A stretch of DNA of 64,000 nt from Tanypteryx hageni (taxonomy: Eukaryota > Arthropoda > Insecta > Odonata > Petaluridae): contig CM054115.1 of NCBI GenBank assembly GCA_028673005.1, forward strand, positions 57,373,407 to 57,437,406, given 5' to 3'. Under the pieces are notes generated by a model. The model worked only from the letters and a program-made list of their open reading frames with translations. It searched no databases and had not been told where the DNA came from. Of the stretch, positions 36,440 to 47,094 are shown in pieces. The translations under genes were made by a program, and so were the position numbers. Positions within the stretch are counted from its first letter, which is position 1. The number at the start of each line of letters is the position of its first letter.

Positions 36440-36981
36440 GACCAGTGTCCACCTTATGGCTGCAACATTTCCTGATCCAAGATTTAAACTCTTCTTATTC
36501 ACGGAAAACCAAGCGAATACTATAAAGCATTTTTGGAAGAATTCACTTCAGATTTAGGAGATGCATTCCGGCAAGAAGGAAAAGACGAAGAGCTAATTAT
36601 TCTAATACTTGATGTATAGGCGAAGCAGAAAAGGAAAATCTTTTAGATACGTTATTTAAAAAAATTAATAACTCGCAAAAAGAAGCGTCGTCAGAAATGG
36701 ACGAAATGTCCACACTTAAGGAGAATATACACCAGTACACAAAGTAATCTGTGATGGACCGCAATAGTGTCCCATTATTTTACTGGAAAGAGAACAGTAG
36801 ATCCTACCCGCTTTCGGAAAAAATTGGGAGAGATTTGTCGGCAATTCTGACTACAAACACTTCATCAGAACGGGTAAATTCGGTGGGTGGCATAATGTTA
36901 TCCGACTTGCGATATTCTCTGTCTAACCATAATATCGATACTTTGATATGGGCAAAGAAGAAGAAAGATTTATTTTTTTAA
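36440..36981 (+). pseudogene. hAT transposase (ZBED-type), C-terminal remnant
   Basis: Translation shows MAATFPDPRFKLFLF, the 'A-T-x-L-DPRFK' motif before the hAT insertion domain, followed by a linker with stops. Then at 36751-36978 comes PLFYWKENSRSYPLS...TTNTSSERVNSVGG...LRYSLSNHNIDTLIW, the hAT C-terminal dimerisation domain (hATC) with its TS-SER-S-GG core. The N-terminal BED finger and the first catalytic residues are missing, and in-frame stops occur near 36620 and 36746. It was the transposase source of the surrounding element and is non-functional. Confidence 0.85.
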
Positions 36982-37357
36982 ATTCTAAAGAACCCTAACT
37001 TTGTATGTTTTATTTTAAATAAAATGTACCATTTCTTGTAATTTTTTATTATTTCAACCTATATGCTAATTATTATGCTTTCTATATTTGATCACAAAGC
37101 CTAGTACAGTTCTTCTGATACAACGTGACGAAAACATCCCGCCACCCTGAGGATTAATTGTGTTGTGTAGTGTTTCTAAGCGACTATTTTTGGTGTTTTT
37201 TTAAGATTCTCGACACAAAACAAAAAAACTGGATAGCTAACTACAGAGTGATTAGAAATAAAGCACTTCAGTCTAGAGAGACTTAAATGTAACAAAAACT
37301 GCCCGATTCGAGATTCGAATACTTGACGACGATTCGATTCGATATTAGATTCGTTCC

Positions 37358-38817
37358 CAGTGGCGGCTCGTGTATAGGCACTGCGGAACTGCAGCACCCC
37401 CTATTTCCACTTGATATTATCGATAACATTTAATATAATGAGTCCTTTTTTCATTAATTCTTTCTTTATTTTTGTAGTACAATATATATTCCTTAAGCTT
37501 AATGTCAGTACTTCAATAGCCATCCCCCAGTTTATGAAAAAGATACAAAAATCTTTGTATGTAACTGTGCGCTTCACAGTGCCAGCGACGTGGTGTTTGA
37601 CTGTTTATTTATTTATTTATTTAATTAAAAAAGGTCCATAAACAGCCAAATTTTGGCCTTTTACAATGGATCCGTAATATAACAACATAAAATAACAAAT
37701 AAAATAAATTAAATTAACAATCGTGGAACAGATATTAAATTGTTCCAAACAGGAAAATGCAAAAACAGAAACATATTCAAAAGCGTTTAGACAATAAGAA
37801 TTATGGGGGTGACCGGGCAACTAGTGCAGAAAAGGATGAGATGGGGGAAAACATATCAATAACAGGGAACAAACGAACCAGGGAATTAAATGTTTGGGGC
37901 AATAGATAGAAGAGAGATCTTTTGGTGATGGAGAGTCGGCATTTGGGTAAGTGTAAGGGGTTGGGATTGCGGGTGGGACGAGGGGGGACGTGAAGAGAGA
38001 AGTAGGTAAGAAGTTCATTTGGTCGGTATTTACCATTCATTATTCCATGGAGAAATTTTAGGTCTGATGTTTTCCGACGCAATTGCAGGGAGGAAATACC
38101 CATCACTGAAAGCAATTCCTCGCGAGACAAGTTACGGTAAGTGGGGACTCGATGGCGCACGATTGCTAGGAAGAAATTTAGAGGGCGATTTAGGAGTTTA
38201 AGGTTGGTGGAAGATGTCGTGGACCATATAGGAGAGCAATATTCAAGTAGTGGTAGGACACAACCGGAAAAAACTGATTTTAATGCCTGAAGGTTGTTGA
38301 TTTCTGTGAATCTGTACAACAGGCCAACAAGGGACATGGCTTTGGATGAAATTTTTCTTATATGTGAGGTGAAGGTGAGCTTGGAATCGAAGAGCGCTCC
38401 AAGGTCACTGTGTGAGGAAACTTCGGGTATGGGTTGGGCGGAGTATAAATAAACTGAAGGGATGGGTTTGGTTCGAAGGGTGTGTTGTGCTTAAAAACCG
38501 TGTACCATATTCTTGAATGTGATAAAGTGTAGAAGAGTGTAGAATTAGATTATTATTCTGCTTCCAGCTATTCTATTTGATTCATTTTTTTCGGTTCTTT
38601 TATGGATTTCATTTTTAAATGAATAGATCAAGCTTGAACTGTAACAATTTAAGTTAAAGTAAGTAAAAAATGTTTGGTTTTTTTGTTAAGATTTTATCAA
38701 GTTTCTGAATACATTTTCTTTTTAAACATGCTTTTTTCCTTTTACACAATTTTAAAACAAAGGCTAAAAATTTTCTGGAGCAGCACCCCCACTAATTTTA
38801 GCTACGAGCCGCCACTG
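37358..38817. mobile_element. CAGTGGCGG-ended element nested in the hAT element
   Basis: Both ends read CAGTGGCGGCTCGT inward, and TTCGTTCC is duplicated exactly at 37350-37357 and 38818-38825. It is about 570 bp without the LINE fragment inside it. The 8-bp duplication and CAG start suggest hAT mobilisation. The CAGCACCCCC motif occurs near both ends in the same orientation. No transposase was recognised. Confidence 0.85.
37601..38488 (-). pseudogene. LINE B (jockey/CR1-like), 3' end with RT C-terminal region
   Basis: The minus strand is open for about 229 codons from about 38488 to 37801. It carries SHSDLGALFDSKLTFTSHI, then VLPLLEYCSPIWS, the post-catalytic thumb region shared by jockey, CR1 and related LINEs, then a long C-terminus to the stop at 37801. 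The 3' UTR runs to a TTTA tail (37601-37621; TAAA on the coding strand). The 5' end is truncated near 38488, after the polymerase motifs. The lack of stops suggests this is the youngest layer of the nest. The exact clade cannot be set from this fragment. Confidence 0.8.
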
Positions 38818-38850
38818 TTCGTTCCATAATTTGAGATTCGCAGGGCGCTA

Positions 38851-39777
38851 AGATAAAAGATTGCTTAAAAACCTTTACTTACAATTAGATCAAAAGATTA
38901 GAGTCAGGGTTGAAGGAGAAGTGAGGCAGGGATGTCCTTTTTCACCAGCGATATGTAATATTTACGCATAAACAATAACAGAAGACGCGTTAATGGAAGA
39001 GAAAGGATTTAAGATAGGCGGTGAAAGTATTACCACCATTAAATATGCAGATGATCAGGATTAATAGCAGAAGACGAGAAAGAACTTCAGAGCATGACAG
39101 ACAGACTAGTGGAGGTTGGCTAACAATATGGAATGAAGATCAATGCCGGAAAAGCGAAAGTCATGATGGTTTCAAAAGAACAAAGAATTAAATATAATGA
39201 TAAATGGCCAAAAATTAAAACGAGTAGTTTCAAATATCTTGGCAGTATTTTAGCGCAGGATGGTAGTAGTACAGAGGACATCAGAAGTAGGATTGCAATG
39301 GCAAAAGTAACATTTAAGGAGCTTCTCACAAGCAAGAAAATAAATTTAGAAACAAGGAAGAAATTAGTGAAATACTACATATGGAGCATAGCTCTTTATG
39401 GCGCAGAGACGTGGACGGTGAGGAGAAAGGAGGAAAATAATTAGAAAGTTTTGAAATGTGGGTATGGAGGAGGATGATTCAAGTGAAATGGACAGTAGAA
39501 GAGAAACGAAGATGTATTAGAAATGGTTGAGAGAAAGGACCCTAATAATACAATTAGGAAAAGATAAGCCATTTGGATAGGACATACTTTGAGAAGACAT
39601 TGTTTAAAATGGCAAAATTAGTGGAAGAAGACGGAGAAAAAGAATAGGAATATTAGAAAATTTAAAGCAGGAATATAGTACTTATAAAGGTATAAAAGAG
39701 GCTTCCGGGGAGAGAGAGAAATGGAGGCAGCGATTCAGCTGAAACCTGTCTTCGGGCAGCAGTATGATGATGATGGA
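38851..39777 (+). pseudogene. LINE A (RTE-like), 3' part of the reverse transcriptase and tail
   Basis: It resumes after the hAT insertion with a segment holding VRQGCPFSP (RT motif B region), then YADD (39044-39055, catalytic motif C) directly before a frameshift, then the open stretch 39133-39444 with MKINAGKAKVMM, FKYLGSILAQDGS and ALYGAETW, all typical of the insect endonuclease-RT group. Further frames give weak matches to the 'WIGH-LR' C-terminal block at about 39575. The end is a GATGATGATGG tail at 39766-39777, as expected for RTE-like 3' ends. Multiple stops make it dead. Confidence 0.85.
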
Positions 39778-41010
39778 AGGAAATTAATGTCAGAAAGCAT
39801 TCTAAGTCTACGGTTGGGCTGTAAGTCGAGGGCAGTTAGGATTTATGATTTGGTTAAATTTTGAAACGATGTTACACGATGGCAAACTATTTTGATAAAA
39901 AACAGTTATTTAATTTACATTTAATCATTACTGTATATGTAGCAATTGCAATAAAACAAGTCTTTTAATGAATATTTATAATGGAAGGCGCCCTTTGCTT
40001 CGGCATCCGGAGCGGTCGCGCCGCTCGCTCCATCACTACGGCGGTTATTTTTTTTTAATTACGTTTTTCACCGGAATACGTCACATTCATGTATAAGTCA
40101 GCGTTATTCGTCCATTTTACCCTAATCTCAGCAAGCCAAATGTAAATAAGCTAGATTTCAAATCGTACCGAGTTGGAGTTGAAATGTACAGACATTGAAC
40201 CCCTCAACGCCGTCGGACGTGTCATTACGTCGAGCGAAAACTTCACATGCCGCTGTCCGAAGTGTTAGTACGTCGAGCGTCATTGCTAACTTTATTTTTT
40301 GCCGCGCTGGAGATTATTTGATCTTAAATACCTTGGTATATTTTAAAAGAACAGGTTTTGGCCTTAAATAATATTTTATTCATCAATTTTTAATGTATTT
40401 CTTATTTTTTATAAAGAGTTGAAATTTTGTGAATACTTTTTTTATAACCACGCAATTCCTTCCTTGCGAATATACATACAACGTCATATTTCGGCTTCTA
40501 TTGAATAAAAAGGGGGACAATTGTTTTTATATGGCTTCTGTAATAAATCCGAATAACGACAAATTAACTCAAGAATACATAAACATTATGAACTGCCTTT
40601 AAAAAAAATAACAATCGTAACATTTATCTAAAATTTCAGTAACATTTCGCGATTCAATGCCAGTTTTATACCTTGCAGTTTCAATTCTCCGGTTTTGCAA
40701 TTTAATGACGTGAATATCAAAGTTTGATAAGGGGACGCTTTTAATGCCTCCAGAAATTCAAGTTTTTTCACTGTGTAACTTGGTTATTTTTCTTCCATTT
40801 TTTAAAATTGAATTTGGAGTGTCATTGCTACCCTTCCAAAAGTACCCGAAAAAATACTCGATGACAACATTAAATTTTTGTTAAGTTATGCTAATTTCAC
40901 ATTCAAATAGTTATTTCAACCTGTTAAAACGAGTATTTTCGGATGCAAGAATATTTTTTTAAGTCGCAGTTTAATGTTAAGGAACAACATTATCGTTTAT
41001 CGTTGTTTTA
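39778..41010. other. No gene recognised
   Basis: AT-rich sequence with a short GC-rich patch at about 39990-40040. No reading frame above 60 codons is worth listing. Confidence 0.55.
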
Positions 41011-41760
41011 CTTTCTCATATACGTAGTATATTGAGAAAGTATTGTTACCGTGAAAAAAATCGACTTCCAGATACACGTTTTAGGTGTCCCCGAGTCCAT
41101 AAAAGTGGTTTTCGCCATGCAGTATGTCTGTCTGTCGGTCTGTTCGCTGTTCTAAGGCCCAAACGCGTACATAAAATCGAATGATATTTCGTATTTGTGC
41201 AATATATCATCTTTTGCAGACCCTTCTTTCATAAAAATGATATTGCGCAAAAATTAAGGGTAGTTTATTCTTGACGATTTTTAGAAATATTGTATTTACT
41301 CAAAAATGACTCCAAAAATCTTATTACAGCCTAAACGGTTAAACTAAATCGAATGATATCTCGTGTGTATAATATCATTCATAATAGACACACTGAAGAG
41401 ATGAACGAAATCGCGCAACAATTAAGGGTAGTTTATTCTCGAATATTTTTAAACAAAATTCGATTTACTCAAAAATGGCTAAAAGGATTTTGATTAAAAT
41501 CCATCCAACCGTACAGCCTGATGTCACAGATAATACTTACTAAGCCATATGTCCCAAAAAATTACTAAATATCGACCAGTGACATTAAAATATACACTAC
41601 GGTTAATTTTGGATTATACACGTTTTTCTTTTATAAACGTACACAGTTGACCAAACGTATATATGAAAAAGTTTGTGCAATGTATATTGCGCCGTTTATT
41701 TCCAGTGCCGAAAAGAAATCAATCGAGCGTTGGGATTTGTAAAAAAAATGTCTGTGGCCT
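41011..41760 (-). repeat. Family B repeat, longer copy with internal 170-bp duplication
   Basis: It starts with a near-palindrome (CTTTCTCATATAC / GTATATTGAGAAAG, 41011-41043). It then shows blocks shared in inverse orientation with 12637-12730, and a GTCTGTCTGTCGGTCTG block. The stretch around AAATCGAATGATAT at 41174 recurs at 41346, and AAGGGTAGTTTATTC at 41256 recurs at 41424, a tandem duplication of about 170 bp. No coding capacity. Confidence 0.6.
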
Positions 41761-42214
41761 TGAGTCGGTCGGCGCCCTTCTAGTCTCCAAGAGTGATGTT
41801 ATTAATGTCCTCCTCAAGAAAAAATTCCAATCTTAAAAAATGCGAACTTTTTTTCCGAAGTATGACATGCAGACAGGAAAAGTTAATTATATTGTTGCTT
41901 TTTATCGACCCGGCTATTTTCGAGGATATATTTTTCGCCTAATAATAATTCATATTATTCTCTATTCACAAAAACTTCCAAGAAAATGCGATGGGTGTAT
42001 TTCCCGCAGTGTCTAGTATTTTTATTTATTTATCATAAAGTAGATCATAAGCGGCGCTTAACAACCTTTTACAATTGAGTATGTCAAGTTCTTAAACAGC
42101 ATGTACTAACTGTGAATCGCCACTAACGGACGTTGCATTGTGTCCGAAATGCACATCAGGTTTTCTAAACTTATACACGGCTATTGGTGAGAAATCGTTT
42201 TAACGATTTTAAAA

Positions 42215-42286
42215 ACAAGCGCATGCATCCATGCCCATAGTACGATTCGAACCCGCGACCATAGCATTAGGAGTGAAAGACTGACC
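42215..42286 (-). repeat. tRNA-like fragment, minus strand
   Basis: The minus strand reads GGTCGCGGGTTCGAATCG, a B-box-like sequence, with pyrimidine-rich sequence on its 5' side. The T stem is poorly paired and no A box was found. It abuts the next hAT MITE. Confidence 0.3.
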
Positions 42287-42582
42287 CAGAGCAACCTACG
42301 GTCAGCTGGCCCCATGCGGCCCTCGAGAGCGTTTTATGCGGCCCGCGAATCTATGGTGAATAAGGGATCCGTAAAAATTAACATGCTAATTAATTATTTA
42401 AAAATTCAAATCGCGATTTAATAGTTATATCATTTAATATTGAGATGCTTACCCATTTGATTTTTTCCTATTTGAAGCCTTATAATCTCTAGGTAATTTC
42501 CAATTGAAACTCTAATCTGGCCCTCCGAAGGATTCGCAACCGCCAATGCAGCCCACCATATAGAAAAGGTTGCCCACCCCTG
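42287..42582. mobile_element. hAT MITE
   Basis: The left end is CAGAGCAACCTACGGTC with CATGCGGCCC just inside. The right end read inward is CAGGGGTGGGCAACCTTTTC. These are classic CAGGGGT-GGCAACCT hAT termini. The flanking 8-mers agree at only four of eight positions, so the duplication has decayed or the left border is slightly off. Non-coding AT-rich interior. Confidence 0.65.
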
Positions 42583-44764
42583 CTCCAACCACTCATCTAC
42601 AAAGGCCGGCGCTTTTCATACGAACGTCCGATTCCCACGCTTGTCTGGATTACTATGCACATCCATTTTTTCCTGCAGACGCGTAGTGTAATGTCGCGTT
42701 GAGCGCCGTTTATGAATTCCATCCGCTACGACCGTGGCTGCAGAATTCGGGGTCCGTTGTCCCGAGACGGTTTTAAGATAGAATTCGCCACTTGTCACGC
42801 TGCAATCGGCATAGAGACGTTGCTTGAAAACCCTGAAATCTTTTCCTCTCCTATCATCGTGTTCAGTGGCTTTGAACGCTCTCTTTCACACTGCCACGAC
42901 CTTCCCCCGAGCGAATAACCATCTCTCGCTCTTTTCCGTCGTTCGTTTTTTTTGTTTCGCCTCGCCCGCCTCGATGCTTGACTTAACTCGGTCTTTTCCT
43001 CAGTGTTATCTCCGGTGGCCCGAGGCGAACAAGCGGTCTTAAAGTCATTGGTCCCTGGCTCGCGGTTATCGGATGAAACGACGAGAAGGATGTCTCTTCT
43101 CCCTCCCACCTTTCACCCTCCCCGAGCCCCTGGAGAGAGGGAAGAGGCATGCAAATTTCCTACGTCTCCCCCTCGCCCTCTACGGACCGCGCTTTTATCT
43201 TTTTTCTCCCTGGAAATTTATGTATACTTACACCCAGCCCTACCATTATAACATGGGGGTTGCTTTCCGTGTAATGTGAATCCGTGCTATCCGAAACAAG
43301 CTTTGCATAGTGAAAGGAGAGCTGCGTTCCATACCCCTTCGGACACCCTCCAAGGGTCCAATAATTTCCAAACGTAGCCCTTTTGCGTATATATGTGCAA
43401 ATACAGTGTTGGGTCGTTTACATAAAGCCCATCCAAAATGTCTTCCTCGCTCAGCGATCTGGGTTCCCACATCCCAGAAGTCCGACCGAACCGCGTTAAT
43501 TCGAACCATATTCCGCGTTGCATACTTTTTGGTATATAAACAAACCGTGTTGTATTGAATCCGTGTTGTTATAACCCGTGTTATAAGAGGGCCAGGTGTA
43601 TTTTTCGTCCGTCAACTCTTACCCTCGGTTCCTGCCTCCGTGCCATTTATAAGTATCGATTCTGTGAAATCATGCATCTGTTAGTTTGTTTTTTTTTTGC
43701 TGCGTCTGATAGTTAACGTTTATTTTCCTTTAATTTTCTCGAGACGTCAACCCGTGCCTATAGGGAAAGCTTTCTCCTCTTAACCTGCCGCGCGTTCGCT
43801 GCAGCTAACGATTTGACTTGGTGATTTTTTGCATCTCTTAACGCGGAGTCGAATTGTGATGGAGTGCTTCCCTTCACGTGACTGCCATTTTCTTCAAAGG
43901 TGTGTTTTGTGTGTGCGGCGAAGGAAAAAGGCTCTTTATAATCTTGTTTGGAGTATTTATTTGCCAGTCCTTGACACCATTTGCTAGTTCTTGACACCAT
44001 TTTCTTATCGATATGCAGGTAACTGGGTTGAAATCACGGTTCAATTCGGTGAATATTTGCCGAAAGACTTGTTGCATTCGAAGTAGGAGGGTTTTCTTCC
44101 CAGATGACTTTTTTGAGATTGGTGATCGCCTTAAAAAAAAACAATTTAGTGTAATTAATCGGAACTCGGGAAGATTGGTTCCTTCGATCGAATCGCTTGG
44201 TATGCAACACCTGGTATTCAAGCGAGGTGTATCGATGAATGTCTTACAAATGTTAGAAATATTGTCTCAGCACCCTTGTTCATCATATTAAGTTTTTGAC
44301 AGCGTTTAGTGGAAGCACCGCAGGAATTTAATCCTTTGACTGCCAAGACAAATAAAAACGTTTTTTACATTCGTGATATGGGAATGGTGTGTTAGCAAAA
44401 AATTAGCTTTAACCTTCTGCAGAGCACTGAGCATTGGCTATATATTAGAGTTCGTGGTGAAAAATTAGGAGTCGCTGTTAGCGACACTGGTAATTTTAGC
44501 AGATTTTTCGCGCGTCGCTCAAGGCGGGTTAATGTGCGCATTTCGGCGCTGCATTATTTATTACCTGTACTTTTAACACGATATATATATTTTTTAGAAA
44601 ATCAAAAGGATCGCGTCTCTAACTATCATATATACGCAGTCATTTTCGGTGAATAGGTATATAGGTTTTCTCCATTAATTTTTATTACGCATATTATGAA
44701 TATTTGTTCAATTTAATGGACGAGGAATAGACTTCCTGAAATTCCGTAATCAAAAGACGTAAAC
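42583..44764. other. No gene recognised; GC-richer island 42.64-43.56 kb
   Basis: Overlapping frames on both strands in the island (42712-43558) show no domain. A 20-bp near-duplication of TTGACACCATTT lies at 43971-44000. A weak TTAA-bounded candidate (about 44332-44532) is listed among the findings only. Confidence 0.45.
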
Positions 44765-44905
44765 AATACTAGATAGTATTTTTAATTGTAACTAACATTT
44801 GCTACTTACCTGAGAATGGTGATTACTCATCGAAACCGGTCTTGTTATAAATATTATGTGGAAATTAGCAAATGTTTGTTACAATTAAAAATACTATCTA
44901 GTATT
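44765..44905. repeat. Foldback with 39-bp arms
   Basis: Arms 44765-44803 and 44867-44905 are inverse copies matching at 38 of 39 bases. The 63-nt spacer contains CTGAGAATGG and CATCGAAACCGGTC. The spacer motif recalls sequences found near the ends of several retroelements, and the arms could be two opposed copies of one element's end. No gene is present. Confidence 0.8.
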
Positions 44906-47079
44906 CTTTAAGTCTTTTGAATATTTGTTGACATTAAACTGAATATTGTAAAGGATTCTGGTTTATAAAAATTGTTTTTTTGCTGTTACAATCGTCATGT
45001 CTATCCTGAACTAAAGCAAATACTTTTCTGAATTATTTGTGCTTCGTTGTATATTTTCTAAGAGTTATCGCAAATTTGTCTTTGTCACAGCATTAAATTA
45101 TCCATTTCAGACTCATGCGACTGCATATTACGGTCCAATTTGAATCTATTCCGTTTTTATTAGCCGTTATAAATTACTGCCCCCTTTTTCAAACGAACTG
45201 CTAGAAATGGACGAAATTGCACTTTTAGAGGGAAACCCGCTTAAAAAACTCACTCGGTTTCTACTCGCATCACAATAAAGTTTAAAGGAACAACTGAATC
45301 GCGTGTGTTTTCCCACGGAAGGTCGTTCCGCCGGCCGTGTCGCTTATTTTTCACGAAGGAAACGGGAGCCCTTGGCGTCAGCTCGCTCCTCCGTCTCCCT
45401 CCCTCCCACGCACTCGCCGCGTCCCATTAATTAATAGCGCTGTAAATCCGTCCGCGGAGAGAGAGGGGGCAATGCCAAGGTCGAAACGGTTGACAAATGA
45501 GGAAGCGGTGAGATTTTCCCGCCACCAGATTTCGTATAGCCGCGATATCTCCCTCCCTCCCTCCCTCCCTCCATTTCATCCCTCCCCCGCCGAGCCCCCG
45601 CCTCGGACAATCGTGAGCACGGCGACTCTCAAAAGAACCTCGCGGGTGCTGGATGAGATCAACGTGTTCCTCGAGTTCAGCAACGTGTGTGCGATATGAT
45701 CGCTCGGAAGTCACTTGTAGACCTTTTCGTAGGGAATGTATGCGGGTAATTTCCCTTACGGGTAGTTCTATGGGATTACGCGGTTTGTCATTTACCGTGC
45801 TTTCAGGTGAGCGCTGAGATCGCCACGAAGAGAAAACATTGCGCGCACCTGATCGGCGATTTGCACCACATGACCCTAAAAGAAACGCGTTTTAAGCGGT
45901 CGGTCGTTTTCGCTCTTTCGTAACTTTTCTTGCGCCCGGTAATTTTCGTGATCGGCGACCATGAATTCTGGGGAATGCACGGGAATTCATTAATATGCGT
46001 AACAGTTGGTGTTTTGAAGTGCTTCCGCGCACGTGGTCGGCAGTTTGGAGTTGAGTGAATAGGCGAACGGTGTATTACCGATGGCGGCTGCTATTTAATT
46101 AAAAATCTCGTTTTGATAGTTTGTTATATAGTCCGGTTTCTGGCTAACGTAGTCGCCTACATCATTTACTGTTGCGGTCTTATTGGTACCTAAATCATTT
46201 TTAAAATGAGCATATTAAATACATTACATTACATTACATTAAATACATTAAATGCTATCAGGAGTCGTAATTTTTCCGTTTGTATCTAACAATATAATCG
46301 TACGAAAAATATAATCCGATTTTAATTTTTTTTCTTTATTTATTTTGGTAGTGCAGAAACGGCGCCGAATTACTGGCTGAATTTTTTGTCTCCCATTTTA
46401 TCGATATCTCGAGTACTTTAAAATGGAATTTTTATTGGCGCCGTCTTCTACGTAGTCATTTTCGCCAACTATGGTATCGTGACCTTTTTATAGCTACAGT
46501 TGCCTAGCTTCGATTCTTCTTCCTAAGGATCAGCCTTCCCTCTCTTTCTCTTCAATTTCCAGCGAGGTGTGTCACCCCGTAGATTATCGTCACCTACAAT
46601 TTCCGCCGTTACCAGGCAATCGAATCTGGCCAACAAAGAGGGTATCTTCGCATCTCAGCCCCTCGGAAGTGTTTGTCCAAAAAAAACCATCTTCCCCACG
46701 TATCCTCCTGCCAAATATTGGCTTCTCCGCATAACACGCACACACACGCGATATCGAACAGAGAAAAGGCGAGTCTCATGGGGGAACGAACCCTTCTCTC
46801 TTATCCCCCCCTCCTCTGACGCCGTATTCTCCTAGGGCGGGTGGGCGACGCCGTTACTGCCCTTTACGACTCTTCTTGTGCGGATTTCGTCGGTTTATAC
46901 ATGAGGCGTTTGGTTGATCGGAGAACATTGATGGCAACCTGTGGAGCTCCTCTCCCTTCCTCTATCGCTCTCTGTGAGGCGTTCTTGTCACTATCTCTCT
47001 TTCTGTCTCTCCGTACTCGTCCTTTGGCATATGGTAGTATGTACATGCATCACTGGGAGGTTTTTACACAAGAGATAGT
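44906..47079. other. No gene recognised
   Basis: GC-richer around 45300-46080, with a (CCCT)n run near 45550-45572 and an ATTAC-type microsatellite at 46218-46253. The opposed frames at 45337-45714 have no recognised domain. Confidence 0.5.
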
Positions 47080-47094
47080 TTGCGGCGGCTCCTT

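Larger units (their letters stand above)
36164..38850. mobile_element. hAT element inserted in LINE A (contains a further nested element)
   Basis: The left end TAGGGCCCTGCGAAG and the inverse of the right end, TAGCGCCCTGCGAATC, match at 13 of the first 14 bases. The 8-mer AGATAAAA is present exactly at 36156-36163 and 38851-38858. Without the nested insertion the element is about 1.2 kb. It carries a ZBED-type hAT transposase remnant. Removing the element and one duplication copy puts the flanking RT frame back in phase, which confirms the borders. Confidence 0.9.

Noticed and set aside
42018..42090. Second LINE B 3' end (TTTA run followed by CCTTTTACAAT)
   Set aside because: Resemblance to 37608-37670 is limited to the TTTA run and about 11 bases, too short to call.
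44803..44866. Hammerhead ribozyme in the foldback spacer
   Set aside because: A CTGA...CGAAAC arrangement is present, but the conserved CUGANGA core reads CTGAGAA, and convincing stems I and III could not be drawn.
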